Of a stretch of DNA of 64,000 bases, positions 12,141-24,679 are shown piece by piece; position 1 is the first letter of the stretch, and every line of letters begins with the position of its first letter. The translations under genes were made by a program, and so were the position numbers. Below the pieces are notes generated by a model. The model saw only the letters and a list, made by a program, of their open reading frames with translations, had not been told where the DNA came from and did not search any database. The stretch is from Ascaphus truei (Eukaryota > Chordata > Amphibia > Anura > Ascaphidae). The stretch spans positions 12,868,474 through 12,932,473 of the forward strand of contig CM071574.1 in the NCBI GenBank assembly GCA_036426205.1, in the 5' to 3' direction.

Positions 12141-12468
12141 GGCTGGGTCCACGGTGAGTGCGTGCTTGCGAGCGTGCACATGACGTCACCCACGTTTTAG
12201 CTGCAGCGATTTGTGGCCTGGGTAGACACGGTGGGGAGGTGTGTCGGAGGCGTGTCTGTGATGTCACAAAGCTGGTTCACCCTCATTGGGCGAATCGATC
12301 ATGTGACCTGGCCGTCGCACCGCAGAAACAAATTTACCTGATTCTTTGCGCACCGCGCGCCCCATAGCGCTGGCACATGCACGCTCTATGGCCGCGATCA
12401 TTGCCTTAAGGCATTTTGATCGCGCCGTTCACGCACTCCACACGGTCTCGCCGACCATGGACGCAGCC
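12141..12468. mobile_element. GC-rich MITE
   Basis: Termini GGCTGGGTCCACGGT and, inverted, GGCTGCGTCCATGGT, flanked by TAA and TCA. A 3-bp flank of the TWA type with one change suggests a PIF/Harbinger MITE. Many CpG sites in an AT-rich setting. Confidence 0.5.
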
Positions 12469-15025
12469 TCAGAATAATTTGATGTTCAAAAGATCTGCTC
12501 AGAAATCTATTACTGCTGCTTCTTTTCTGTATTTATGTTCACATTTGTTAACTCCAACATGGGGTTAAGTAAAGCCATCTGTGAACATATATTATAAGCC
12601 ATAGGAGTACAATTGGACAAATGCTGAAACTAAGTGATCTTCATAAAAAAAAAAGAATCTAACCATTATGTAGCAGAAAATAATTGGAAGGAAATCACAC
12701 AGTTACAGAATATATTTTTTCTTTCTTCTGTCAACTGATCTTGGCGCAGAAATACAGTAACAGGTAACCAGTCACATGCACAAAACAAAGAGATTTATGT
12801 AAATTTTTAAATTAGGAGAAAATGTGTCTCAGCAATCAAGCTACAAGACTGAATATTGGATTTTTCACAGAGCTCTTCAGATGAAATAACAAAGTATTGG
12901 TCCTCCCTTTTAAAAAGAACTAAGTAAGAACAATTGTATTCACTGTGTATTATGCAAATTAATTTGATCAAAAAGAGGATTCATTTCATGTCACTGGTTT
13001 AAAATTAGCAAACATCCCCCTTTTCTCTTGTAAAGTTGACCTTTATGCCGATGGTTTGCCCGTAACTTATTACAACCCTAATTCTAATGAAAAAAAGTGT
13101 TAGCATAATTGGTGTTAGGTATTTCTCAAATACATTATAGAATATTCTGTCACTAGGCACCAAATTGAAATTTTAAAGAAAATGATAGAAATAGCTGTAA
13201 GGGGAGAAGTAGCCTTTAAAATCTAATTTGCTACGCACCACAGTAGGGTAATGGATGCAATGAAAGTTCTTTTATTGAGTTCCAATGTCCAAAAGGTATT
13301 AAGGTGAAAAAGGATGTTAAGCAGGCCCCCTGTGCTCATCCTTTAAGCAAAGATAGCAGGAAATAAGGTATATAGGTTTGTGTCCTCCTGATTTTTATTT
13401 CCTCAGGAGTTTAACTTATGCAAAGGGCACCTTAGGCTACTTAGGGAATGACAAAGGGTACTGCAGACCCCCTTGCTGTCATCATGAATAGAGTGATCTG
13501 AAGGATGGCTGAAGCCATACAGTGAGTTAAGTCCTTCAGGTGGGTCTTTTCAAATTACAATCACCAGCAGCTACTAGAAAATTGGTAAGGATTTTACCAG
13601 ATTCCAGCAGGTTTGAGATCAAAAGCTTTGGTTGAATAAAAGCTTATTGGGGAACCTTAAAATCCCAATTGTAATGTAGCTTTAAAAGTTAATGTAAAGA
13701 ACCTTTAGAGTGAAACCTATAACATATGAAACAAAGAGCATATCAAAATAGATTCCATTAGGGAAGGCTTGAAAAGAGATTTAAATCATTTAACCAATTC
13801 TCTGCCAATGTGACCTGCAATGCACTGTTATATTAACCTATGCAGTGCTGGACAGTTCCACAATCCATTGCAAAAATATAGCATGATATGTGTACTGTAG
13901 GTATATAAGGGAAATTTGAATGATATTCTTTTACTGTTTTTTTACAACATGGCTAGCAAAATGATGGTCAACTTGGACCTAGGATACAAACATACTGTAT
14001 ATTAGCTGCTCATTAGGCTGACAGGTTAAAGTAACTGAACTCCAGATTTATTAATGGCCCTACTGTACCTCCACAGTATGTACTATAACAAATAAAGCAT
14101 TGTACAAATTGTGTTGAGCTCTCATTGCAGGGATTCCTTGTACACACATTTTTAGGGACTAGTGGTACCTAAGTCCTTGTATTTCTGTACTGTAAAGAAC
14201 AACATACAATGTGGTCACTATGTAAATGTAAAATGTAAAATGTAAAAAAGCAATAGTATAACATGCTTTAATATATTTTCTTTTCCTACACAGAATTGCT
14301 ACTTTCCTATATTCATGTTTCCACCTGTGCATTACCTTCATTATCATCCTTACATACAACTATCCATACAGCAGGGGTTAGCTAGTTAATGCCCATCTTC
14401 TGCATGAAACTTCTCTGAACAGTAATCATCCTACTGAGAATCACCATGCAAAATACATGAGCACAACTGCACAAATCTGCTCTTCCCCTTTCTGACCACC
14501 TGAGAGCAGCTATTATTTATCTTCCTTTGGGAGAATGACCCCATATGCAGAATTTAGAAACCACCTCCATATCTCCAAGCATCATTATGAATACTAGGAT
14601 GAACTGCAGCTGGGATATAGTGCATATACAATTTTACAATGCGCTATCTTCTCTGCAAGCATCGCCTTCATTATTGGAAAGGTTTAAGTATAATTGTCCA
14701 TGTTTAAACATCACAAATAGCAGACAGTTTGTGTGTGTAGCCTCTGTTATCTCATATTTCAAAAGCGGTATATATTATACTAACTATAATGTAGGTCTTA
14801 TTAAAATTATGTCACCACTAATTTTTAAATTGACTAATGCAAATAATACATAAGTGTGGGGAAAAGGACTGTTTGCATTGCCAGATTGATATCTCAGATA
14901 CATTTGTAATATAAAGTTGAATGTTGAGTTGTTGTAGGTTGTGATACTGTTTAGTGTACCAGCATTAACATTCTTTAAAGATGAAACAATAGTATTTAAA
15001 ACCAGAGACAGAACATGAAACACAG
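12469..15025. other. Intergenic, no assigned feature
   Basis: AT-rich sequence without reading frames of note, inverted repeats or recognised families. Confidence 0.5.
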
Positions 15026-15027
15026 AC

Positions 15028-15825
15028 AGAGCTTAGTGCACATCCAATGAAACTTATACACGGTACAGTGCCTAATGATGAGACAGAGGCCCCAGAAGGG
15101 GGTCGTAGGCTCCTTAAGGGCTGCGACGTCCTGATTGGCGTGAGCTGGGCGGGTCGGATAACTCCCCTTCCCCCATGGAGTGGGAAGGCTGTTTGTCCCC
15201 TCCCATCTAGGGGGAGAGGGGTGAGAGGGTATAAAAAGAGGGTCCCTGGGGGGGAAGAGTCAGAGCTAATGGAATTCCTACCCACCCATCCCCAATGTTT
15301 TGCTTTTGTATTAAACTGTTGGAATGTTATATTAACATGATTTTGTATCACCCAGGAGCAGTTTGTCTCCTCGTCACAGCGGAGCTGCCGCGCCAGCCAA
15401 GCTCAGGAGACGGAGAACGGGCGAGGACTTTAGGGTCGCCTGTCAGCTGGAGCCCCTAGAACAGCTCGGCAGGCTGGTGGCGCCGGCTTCAGGGCCGGGC
15501 CGGCATATGCCCAATCAACGCTGGTAAAAGGCTGGGCGCCAGCTTTAGGGCTGGGCCTAAGCTGACCCTAGGGGCGGGAGGGAGAGGGAAGCAGCCCAAC
15601 ATCGGCTGAATGAGGATCTCCCCCTCCCATTTTACAGTGCTTTTGGGCAAGGGGAGGGAGCGCGGCCAATTGCTGGCCGCTGGGCAAGGATCTCCCCCCC
15701 ATTTCGCATGGATCCTGCTGGGCTGGCGGGCAGGCTGGTTGATTTTAACAGCGGGTGTTAAAATAAAGCTGTGACCTTTTCTTCCAACCTTGTGTGGTGT
15801 GACGTTATTTGGGTTAGCGTTACAA
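15028..15825 (+). mobile_element. Retroelement terminal region (class unresolved)
   Basis: GC-rich island in AT-rich surroundings with a TATA box (GGTATAAAAAG, about 15228-15238) and, near the right end, AATAAAGCTGTGACCTTTTC followed by a TGTGTGGTGTGACG stretch, as in polyadenylation regions of LTR or DIRS-type elements. No coding sequence. Confidence 0.4.
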
Positions 15826-15864
15826 AGGAGGGGCGGCGCTTAAAGCCTTTAATATATATGTATA

Positions 15865-15935
15865 GATATCTTTTGAATAAAATGGTCTTTTAGTTTAACT
15901 CTTTGGCCAAAGTGTTGTAAGCCCTTGAGCCCCTA
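15865..15935. repeat. Fragment of the long-TIR MITE
   Basis: GTTTAACTCTTTGGCCAAAG and TAAGCCCTTGAGCC match the terminal arms of 25927-26434. Confidence 0.4.
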
Positions 15936-15979
15936 CACGGCAGACCACATCTCAAGGGTACCTAACACTAATATAAATT

Positions 15980-16130
15980 CTTAATAACCTGTACATTACC
16001 AGGAAGAATGATTTATAATAAATCTGTCAAAATTAGTTGCATAGTTCTAAGTCTGATTGAAGCTCTTATTAACCTGTACATTACCAGGAAAAGCACTCTG
16101 TATTAGATTTGTCACAATCAAACTGCAAGA
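15980..16130. repeat. Tandem duplication, 85-bp period
   Basis: AACCTGTACATTACCAGGAA occurs at 15986 and 16071, followed by similar sequence (…AAATCTGTCA… / …AGATTTGTCA…). Confidence 0.6.
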
Positions 16131-16266
16131 AAGCAAGTTCCCCTGAGAGTGGGAGATGCAATGGAGTGAGCTTTTAACCATTTAAAAGTGGGAGTGGGTG
16201 AGCTTCAAACTAGGTAGGAGGAGCCACCCTCCAATCAGCTAAGGCCAGCTGAACAAGAATTGTAAA

Positions 16267-16317
16267 ACATACAGGACACCTACAAGCTCAATGTGAGCTT
16301 GTAGGTGTCCTGTATGT
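16267..16317. repeat. Perfect 24-bp hairpin
   Basis: Arms 16267-16290 and 16294-16317 are exact inverse copies with a 3-base loop. Just downstream lies GACGAAACGTGT (16338-16349), resembling the 3' part of a hammerhead-type repeat. Confidence 0.85.
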
Positions 16318-16787
16318 GAAACAATAGTATAGAGTAAGACGAAACGTGTGAAATTTCAACGGATCAGTAAACTATACTATGGCAGAACATTGAGAAGCAA
16401 GCCCATCCAAATGCAAAACGTAGGGGTGGAGATAAAGTCTATATTTTATCTATGAAGGACCCTAATGCTGGTGCTGTAAAAAAAAATCACAACCTACAAT
16501 GAATCTACATTTCTCCAGGATCAATACTGCTGCTAGAAATTTGAACTAAAAAAGGTCCAACAATGAGTCCTCATGAGAAAGACCTTAGGCTGTCTTCCAT
16601 TGTACAGTGTAAAGCACTAGAGACAGGCAAAATAAGATCTACAAGCTGATTAATAACGTTATTTGTCCTTTGAACGGTGTCTTTAGGAAGTTGTAGCTAA
16701 TGGATATTTGTTGAGATGTTTACATAACAAGGATCAGATTCTGTAGCACGTGAGAAATGTACCAGATGCACTAAGTATTGTAAGTAA

Positions 16788-18022
16788 GAAATATGCAGTA
16801 AGAATGGAGTACAGAAATATGCAGTAAGAATGGAGTATAGAAATATGCAGTAAGAATGGAGTACAGAAATATGCAGTAAGAATGGAGTACAGAAATATGC
16901 AGTAAGAATGGAGTACAGAAATATGCAGTCAAGAACGGAGAATAGAAATATGCAGTAGAATGGAGATAGAAATATGCAGTAAGAATGGAGATAGAAAATG
17001 CAGTAAGAACGGAGTATAGAAATATGCAGTAAGAATGGAGATAGAAATATGCAGTAGAATGGAGAATAGAAATATGCAGAAGAGGGGAATAGATATTCAA
17101 CGTAAGAATGGCGTACGAAATATGCAGTAAGAATGGAGTACAGAAATATGCAGTAAGAATGGAGTATAGAAATATGCAGTAAGAATGGAGTACAGAAATA
17201 TGCAGTAAGAATGGAGTACAGAAATATGCAGTAAGAATGGAGAATAGAAATATGCAGTAAGAATGGAGTACAGAAATATGCAGTAAGAATGGAGTATAGA
17301 GAAAAATATGCAGTAAGAATGGAGTATAGAAATATGCAGTAAGAATGGAGAATAGAAATATGCAGTAAGAATGGGAGATAGAAATGCAGTAAGAATGGGG
17401 AAATAGAAAATATGCAGTAGTAAGAATGGAGTACAGAAAATATGCAGTAAGAATGGAGTATATAGAAAATATGCATAAGAATGGAGATAGAAATATGCAG
17501 TAAGAAGAATGGAGGAATAGAAATATGCAGTAAGATGGAGATAGAAATATGCAGTAAGAATGGAGATAGTAGAAATATGCAGTAAGAATGGAGAATAGAA
17601 AATATGCAGTAAGAATGGGGAATGAAATATGCAGTAAGAATGGAGAATAGAAAATGCAGTAAGAATGGGGAGGAATGAATAGCAGTAAGAATGGAGTACA
17701 GAAATATGCAGTAAGAATGGAGTACAGAAATATGCAGTAAGAATGGAGTACAGAAATATGCAGTAAGAACGGAGTATAGAAATATGCAGTAAGAATGGAG
17801 AATAGAAATATGCAGTAAGAACGGAGAATAGAAATATGCAGTAAGAATGGAGTATAGAAATATGCAGTAAGAATGGAGTATAGAAATATGCAGTAAGAAC
17901 GGAGTATAGAAATATGCAGTAAGAATGGAGAATAGAAATATGCAGTAAGAATGGAGAATAGAAATATGCAGTAAGAATGGGGAATAGAAATATGCAGTAA
18001 GAATGGAGTACAGAAATATGCA
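16788..18022. repeat. 26-bp satellite array, about 47 units
   Basis: Unit GAAATATGCAGTAAGAATGG plus a six-base variable tail (AGTACA, AGTATA, AGAATA). The period is 26, with units differing mainly in the tail and by one- to three-base indels in the middle of the array (16970-17700). The flanks are unrelated. Because 26 is not a multiple of three and the unit lacks stops on the minus strand, long spurious reading frames appear there; they are not genes. Confidence 0.97.
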
Positions 18023-18150
18023 CCTCTTTCAATATATGGACGGAAGTCTCTTTCATTGTGCCATATACAGTCTATGGCAATGTATTCCTGCAATGTGAGT
18101 ACACCTAAAAGGAGCAATTCATCCTTTTATATTTTTTATTATTGTTTGGT

Positions 18151-18479
18151 TTGAAGGAAGGGGTCCCCGGAGCTGACCCCCATTAATTTCTGCTCCGGGG
18201 ACCCCCTGCTTTCCGAGATATACACCTCCAAAGGGGGTGCCGGTATCTCAGCAAAGTTTAAAGCTCTTCTGTCACATGGGCCAATAGGAAGCCAAACCTG
18301 ATGATGTCACAGCTTCCTATTGGCCCGCAGGGCATGGAGCTTTGAAACTCCGCCATTTCATGAACCCTGCTAGCCGAGCGGAGCAGCTACCATCACCTCT
18401 ACAGAGGTATCTCTGGAAGCATGGGGGTCCCCAGAGCTGAAATTAATGTAGTTCAGATCCGGAGACCCCCTGCTTCAAT
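18151..18479. mobile_element. Palindromic MITE, copy 1
   Basis: Arms beginning TTGAAG…GGGGTCCCCGGAGCTGA and its inverse at the right end, with an inner inverted pair GGCCAATAGGAAGC / GCTTCCTATTGGCC. Same family as 26944-27283. Confidence 0.7.
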
Positions 18480-20880
18480 CCCATATATAAAAAACCATTT
18501 GCCCGTGTGGATTGCATTTTTAAACACAATGGACTCTGGCCATAGACTTGGGAATAAGCAAATGAAATATCCTACACACCCTTTACCAATCATTCTTTTT
18601 CTCTAAAGTGTTTCATATTGAGTGATATTCATGTTGTTGGTACCAGCTATTAAGAAAAAGTGTTTGCAGTACAGTAGATAAATACTGCAGGAGGCGTTCA
18701 TTTGCATGGGTAGGCCCACTATGTAAAGCCACCAATTTGGAAAAGTTTTACAAATTATTTGCAAATACATCGGTGGCGTATTTGACCAAACCAGCTTGAG
18801 AAGTACTGTACACATTTTGCAATACATCATACTTATAAACAGATGTTATTTGGCCTCTCTCCTATTCTCGACATTTGGAATTTCTAAACCATGTGAATTA
18901 AACAATAATATTTTATAAACATACAGAGAAGGATTTCGCTCACTGTTTTGTTAACATAGAAATTATACAATGCTGACATTTATTTAAATTTTATGAAATA
19001 AACAAATGTGTTGCACTAAAATAAAGCACACTGTAAAATCAACACAGAAAAAGCCTGCTCGGTGTCCACATTGCTTCCAAAGAAGCTGGCCTTTTTAGGG
19101 GAAACTACATTTGAATGATGCATGATTTTTTTTTTTTTTTTTAAGTTCTTTATACATTATGGGATTATTTACCATTTCAGTAAATAAGGGATATACTGTT
19201 TGTATTGCAGTTGACAATTGGAAGGCTGCATGCCTGTAATTGTCATGTAGGGAAGTAGCAATTCCACTCAGTAGCGTAGCTAGACATGTGCGGGCCCCCG
19301 GGCAAATTAAAATGTCAGGGCCCCATTATAAGTGAACGTATAAGGAGACTGCACCGAATTCATGGCCAGTTCCATTTGCTGGTGCTCAGATTGCACATTT
19401 TGTTGATACCTTCATCTGCAGAAATTAGCAAGTTATCTGACTTCTAAGAGAGTCAGAACTAGAAGCCTCATCTGTTAGAGATAGTGTCACAGTATTGATA
19501 CACTACTTAAATGGACTAGCCATCCAGTTCTGCTGTGACCTGCAGGAGATTTACTCCCCTCCGAGCGATAGTCATTTATACTGACTCCTGTCAATACAGG
19601 TTAAGTCACATCTTCAATTAGGGCTATCTACATGATGATATATAACATCAGTAGTGGCTAATATTCAACCATTTACTCCAGCCCGATTTCTACATCGGAG
19701 CCAGGCTCCTCCCATTTTCACCTAACTTGCTACCCTCATCAGCAAGAGTTAACAAAGATGTATTTTCCAAGACTGGTTAGGACTATACCTGACTCTGTGC
19801 TCTGTGATATTAAAGTGGTATCCACGTATATTCTGCCTTCCACTGTCTGACAGATCAGACTGACCCACTGCTGTAATATATCTATGCAGCCGTGAGATTT
19901 AATTTGACAGGCTACTGTATTACACGTTTTTGGTGCGGCGACGGGAACCCAGAAGGGATTGTGGGGCAGAGAAGGGTGGGGGAGATGAGAGAGAGATGTT
20001 CAGCATGGCCGCAAACAAGGGAGGAGAGAAAACGGATCTAGATCCAAGGGATATACATTTTGGATTTAATTCTGGCGTTTTGTATTTCTTCCCTGTTTCA
20101 ACATTCAATCTCTTGTGGACCCCCAAGAGAGCAGGCTCCCGGCCTTTAGCTATGCCCGATTCCACTCCAGGTTCTCAGCCGGCCTCGCTGCAGAAGGCTT
20201 CTTAATTACCAGCTAAGCTTTGCCTTCAAATATCAGCATTTCCCAGCCTTCTTTGCTACTGTAGCTATAGTACGAGTGCAGAACTCTACCATGCTATAGC
20301 TTAGTAGAGGGTCATTTGTACTAAGCTCTCCCACTGAGAATTCCATTCTGCCACTCAAAGTACTTAATTGTACGTTTTCTATATTTTTATTGCTGTACCA
20401 ATACAATTGTTTTTTCTTATCTCCGGTGCTCATTTTTTTAGTCTTTGGATTCCCTGGTGAGGAGAATATCATGTGGGGTCAGTGCATCGCCCACCTGTGA
20501 GAAGTGCTAAAAGGACATTGGAGGATCCGAATGCAAGCGACTGATCTGTGAAAGAGCCATTTGTGCAAAGGGACTCCTTTTACTGTACATTGTACGTAAC
20601 AAAGTAACCACTCGTTTCCTACGTACATATGCAACATTTGGGAGGCTGAATGTCTGAGTAGCAATTCCACCGCAGACTCCAGCCGACCTCGCTGCAGTAA
20701 TATGCTGCTTAATAGAGATGGTGAAGGTGTCAAAATTCAAGCCACAAATTCCTCGAAGGTTTTAGAAAAAAATTCGATTCACACACGGATATTCCTCAGC
20801 CGTTTGGACAGTTGAAAATGTTGGTGAATGCTCCTTAAACTGTCACAAATTTCCCTAATGGCACAAATGTTTTAAAATTC
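18480..20880. other. Intergenic, mostly unassigned
   Basis: 19262-19330 resembles a common short repeat (GGCGTAGCTAG…GGGCCCC type). Otherwise nothing I can name. The frame at 19930-20205 (+) shows no family resemblance. Confidence 0.4.
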
Positions 20881-20884
20881 GCCT

Positions 20885-21580
20885 TGGGGCATACGGGTAA
20901 ATTGGTAGAAGCACAGAGGACAAACGAACGCCATCTTCTCCTGGTCCTCTGCGCTCATCGGTACCTGGTAGTACCCTGATATCAGATCCAGCACGCTGAA
21001 CCATTTGCTCCCCGCCAGCGCATTAAGAAGTTCTTCAATTCACAGAAGGGTATACTGGTCAGGTACGGTGCGATTGTTCAGTGTTCGATAGTCCACACAC
21101 AGACGGATCGACCCATTATTTTTTCTCACCACCACGATGTGTGACGCGTATGGGCTGCGGGACTCGGTTACAATCCCTGCCATCCCCATCTCCTGTAGAA
21201 CGTCTCTCGCGTCCTCCACATCTCGGGGGGTGATGCAATGGGACCAGTCTTGGAAGGGGGTGGTATCACTTAATCTGAGGGTGTGTTGGGCATTTTGGCT
21301 GCAGCCCACATCCACCTCGCTCGTCGAGAAGACTTCTCGTCGGGCTTCCAGCTTGACCATCAGCCGCTCCCTCCATTCGGCGGACAGGGTCGAGTCCCCG
21401 AAGTCAAAAGCCAACCCGGCCATTGGGTCTTGTACGCAGCGGTGGGACTTGGTTGCAGGCAACTTGAGAGGAGGGTCCTCCTTAGTGCTCTACGTCTCTT
21501 TGGCCTTTGAAGCTGCTGCTCCCTTGGGTTCACCCTTGAGGAGTTCTTTGTCCTTTTTGGGAGTGTGTAATTGATTGTAT
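20885..21580 (-). pseudogene. Gypsy reverse transcriptase fragment
   Basis: The minus strand encodes a typical Gypsy pol segment: the linker LRLSDTTPFQDWSH, then ESRSPYASHIVVVRKNNGSI, LCVDYRTLNNRTVPDQYT and, after a frameshift near 21040, LDLISGYYQVPM (motif A, catalytic Asp present) and FVCPLCFYQFTRMPQG. It stops before the YxDD motif, so it is truncated and inactive. It lies downstream, on the same strand, of the gag remnant (22215-22612) and LTR (23308-24121), forming one degraded element. Confidence 0.85.
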
Positions 21581-22031
21581 TACTCATACCCTTTTACTAT
21601 CTGATAATATATATATATCAGGGGTGATTCCATTTTGTCTACTGTATAACCATTTTATGCTAACACTGCCGTTCCGCTTTTTAACTAATCTTTTTCTAAC
21701 TACCCTTTTTATGTTGGCTGAGCTTCTGTGTTGAAATAGGAAGTATTGACCATATTAGGTACAAACCGGGAAATTACGTACGTTCTCAGCTATTTTATCT
21801 GGAGTCATGTGATGTACGGTAGTTTCCAAATAAATGATTTAATGACATGTTATGTCTAACATAAGCACAAAATAAGGGAAATGGAAATTGGCAAATATTC
21901 ACCTTTGTTTCAAGGCCTATATAACGTGACTGTAAACGCCTAATAAATAGGAGATATTTTTGACCACACATTGGTGTCAGACTCAATTATTTCTCCTCCG
22001 AACGTTCGATTACTTTTCCAGGGCTGTAACA
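21565..22031 (+). mobile_element. Putative solo LTR inside the Gypsy element
   Basis: Starts TGTAATTGATTG and ends GGGCTGTAACA; has CTATATAA (about 21922) and AATAAATAG (about 21942), then a U5-like tail. It separates pol from gag remnants of the flanking minus-strand Gypsy. No clear target duplication. Confidence 0.45.
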
Positions 22032-22214
22032 GTTGGGAAAGGCCTCCGGAGGTGTTCGATCCGATGTACTGGAGACGATCCCGACATATGCTGAAGTCGA
22101 GGATTAATTATTAAGACTATCCCTAGAAGGTCTTCAAAGGTAGGGGGAAGACGTTGCAGTAGAGAGCATCAAATCATGATCACTATGTGATGGGTGGGGA
22201 TGGCCCCTCTAAGG

Positions 22215-22612
22215 AATTGTTTGCGATGGTACTCATCCACCATGGAGGCGGGATAATGTCGATGTCTTCCTAATCCGTTTGTCTGAGGCCGTAGTATTTA
22301 GACCACAGTTCGCTTTCATCTTCAGCCTTCCCGTGGATGCGTACCAGCATATCCACGATCCTATGGGCCGAGATGTCAGCATCTTGATCGCGATGCATAC
22401 TGATCATAGTGGATGCTGGAAGTTGGAGGCTCTCCCATTATCATCTGACATTTCACCACCTCAGAACAGGGCCATTCATCAAGTACCTTGAGGGTTTCTT
22501 TCCACAAGGACTCGATCCCTTCTTCACCCACTGGGGTAGGGGTCGTCCCGGAGAAGGCCTTGAGCTTCCTGTAATTTTGTGCTTGTGATGACATGGTCAG
22601 GGTCACCACTAA
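22215..22612 (-). pseudogene. Gypsy gag fragment
   Basis: The minus strand reads YRKLKAFSGTTPTPVGEEGI and ETLKVLDEWPCSEVVK, a Gag layout shared with PNMA-like capsids (KLxxFSGxxPTPxGEE…W…EEWxC), then in another frame ESELWSKYYGLRQTD and DIDIIPPPW. Frameshifted. Upstream on this strand is the LTR at 23308. Confidence 0.7.
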
Positions 22613-23307
22613 TTGCGGTAAGGTTACTCATAGTACTGAGCTGCCACTTGACAAGCGACTATCATTGCCCAGCCCAGGGCTGGGGGCTAGCGTTGGGCTT
22701 CCCGCCAGTCAGTTAGGAGGCGGTGACTTCCCGCCCAGCTGGTGGTCCCTTGCGTGGCACTTGAGGAGAATGTTACCTAGGGGAGGGATACGTCTGGCCT
22801 CACTGGGGCACCGGTGACCATTTTTATACTTCTCCAGTCCCCGGGGTCATAGGACGCGGTGGAGGCCTCAACCGGTGGAAGAACCCTTGTGGGGGGTCCA
22901 TGAGGGGAGGTAGCTTGGGGGGGTGCTAGCCAGAGATATATGAGCAGGCACTCATGAGGCAAAGTCTCTGGCAGGTATATTACCTGAGGGGCATCTTCGG
23001 GGCATATCTCTTGCCTGGGAGCCAATAACACTACACTCCCCTGACAAGCGGGGTCATATTTTCTGCTGAAGATCCTGACATCGCCCATGCAATAGGATCT
23101 TTTTACTTGGTGATGTACAGCAAACATTGAGGTGAGGGCGGGGACTCCTCCCACTGCAACCACGTTTTGCGGAGGTTCTCAGAGCTCTGAGGCCCAGTCA
23201 AGGACCTGTTGTTATGAGGGCATAAACATGGTGGTCTGAGGGTTTTCACAAATTTTGGACTGCTGAGTAGGGCACCCCAGTTCTGAGATCTCAGCAGCGC
23301 CTCTATT

Positions 23308-24121
23308 TGTAGCACATATTCCCCCACCCCCTGGGAGATATGGCAGCTACGGTGTATGTGCTGCTTTACCTGCAGCTCACAGGAGGCCTGAGCCTCTGCT
23401 GCTGGGAGCCAGGGGTGTATCTGAGTCAGCAATCGGTAGTGCCTCCACCTGTATGGGATCCTACTATGTGGGATAACCCTGTTACAGGAACCCCATACAA
23501 TAAAACACATGCTGGTACGTATAACAGTTTTACTGCATGCAAAGAATATTGAACACATATAAATACAGTTCCACAGTTTCGGTCATGCACGACCATGCCC
23601 TCCAGTAACCACCAACCCTATGTCCACACACTGGCGATATAGTCCCACAAAATCCTGAGGGCCCTCGGGCACCCAACCACCCTGGTGTCCATAAGTAGCA
23701 ACTCCCGCCCAAATTTGTGAGACAGTGCTGCCCCCACTAACGTATTTATAGTTGGTGCACCTGTAGTACCTGACGGGTGCTCCAACACCTGGTAACGTCA
23801 CCCAGAAGGATAAGTTGCTCAGATCCAGTGACGGTGGTCGTCAGCGACGACGTCCGCCTCCACATGGGGTGCCCTCCCATGAGGAGTGTATCACCTTTGC
23901 AGATAGTCTCTCAATATAGTAGTCTGGTCCCAGACCACCGGATCACCAGTCCGCAGCCGCGTCTTGGCTGTGTCCCTTAACTGGGGTGCTAAGCGGGCAA
24001 TGTCCATATCTAAAGGCAAGTCCCTAGCGCAGCCACAATCTATTTGGGAGTCGGGGCCTAGCTGGGGCCTAAGGGGTCTGTGGCCTAGTGCAGGGGTCAC
24101 GGACACCCTGCACATGTACAC
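23308..24121 (-). mobile_element. 5' LTR of the minus-strand Gypsy element
   Basis: Ends AATATGTGCTACA at 23308 on the minus strand. Its last ~150 bp (GGAGGCACT…, …CTCCC…GGGTGGGGGAA) align with copies A and C of the solo LTR family. TATA-like ACTATAAATACG at about 23745-23757. The outer boundary (TGTACATGTG at 24121) is uncertain; GC-rich sequence continues to about 24420. Confidence 0.55.
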
Positions 24122-24577
24122 CGTACCCCTTCCTCATCCCAGCTCTGACTGGCGTGGTCTCCAGCGCGCACAAAGTAGCAATTCTCTGGTGCAGGGAATC
24201 TGTAGGCCCTATTGGCTGTGGTGTAACATGTGGTACCTTGCCTCATAGCCTTCTGGGGGCTGTAGTCCCTGAGGAGTCCTATCAAAGTGATGGCTGCCTT
24301 GCCGCTCCTCTCTGCGCATGCGTGCGCAACTTCTCTGACACTGCCGGCACCTGTCCCCTGCCTCCGCTGCCTAGCATACCCACACCGAACGGTAAGGAGT
24401 GTACGGGGGACCAGGGTATAGTGTGTGCAAATTAAGAACAGTCACTTACTAAGCAACATCCATTATTCACAACAGCTTTTGTGCCAAATGTGTGATGGAT
24501 AGGACTTTGCTCCCCTACAATCTGCATGCTCAAAAAGACTACTGGATATTCCCATATCAACCAACATACCGGTCTAC

Positions 24578-24679
24578 ATGATAATGATCCAGTCGTGGCT
24601 TTCCCTGATCTGTTAGAAACGTTAGTATAATACAGTAGTGTGATCTGAAAAGTAAAGGCTGTGCTGGATCATTATCATA
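24578..24679. mobile_element. Small foldback MITE, 102 bp
   Basis: ATGATAATGATCCAG at the left and its inverse at the right, extending to about 25 bp with few mismatches. No transposase. Confidence 0.55.

Noticed and set aside
16788..18022. CRISPR array
   Set aside because: Repeats are contiguous 26-bp units with no unique spacers, in a eukaryotic genome.
16697..18117. Very long minus-strand reading frames (up to 448 codons) of repeating HSYCIFLYSILTAYF type
   Set aside because: They are produced by the 26-bp satellite, which has no stops on that strand in any phase; no start context or homology.
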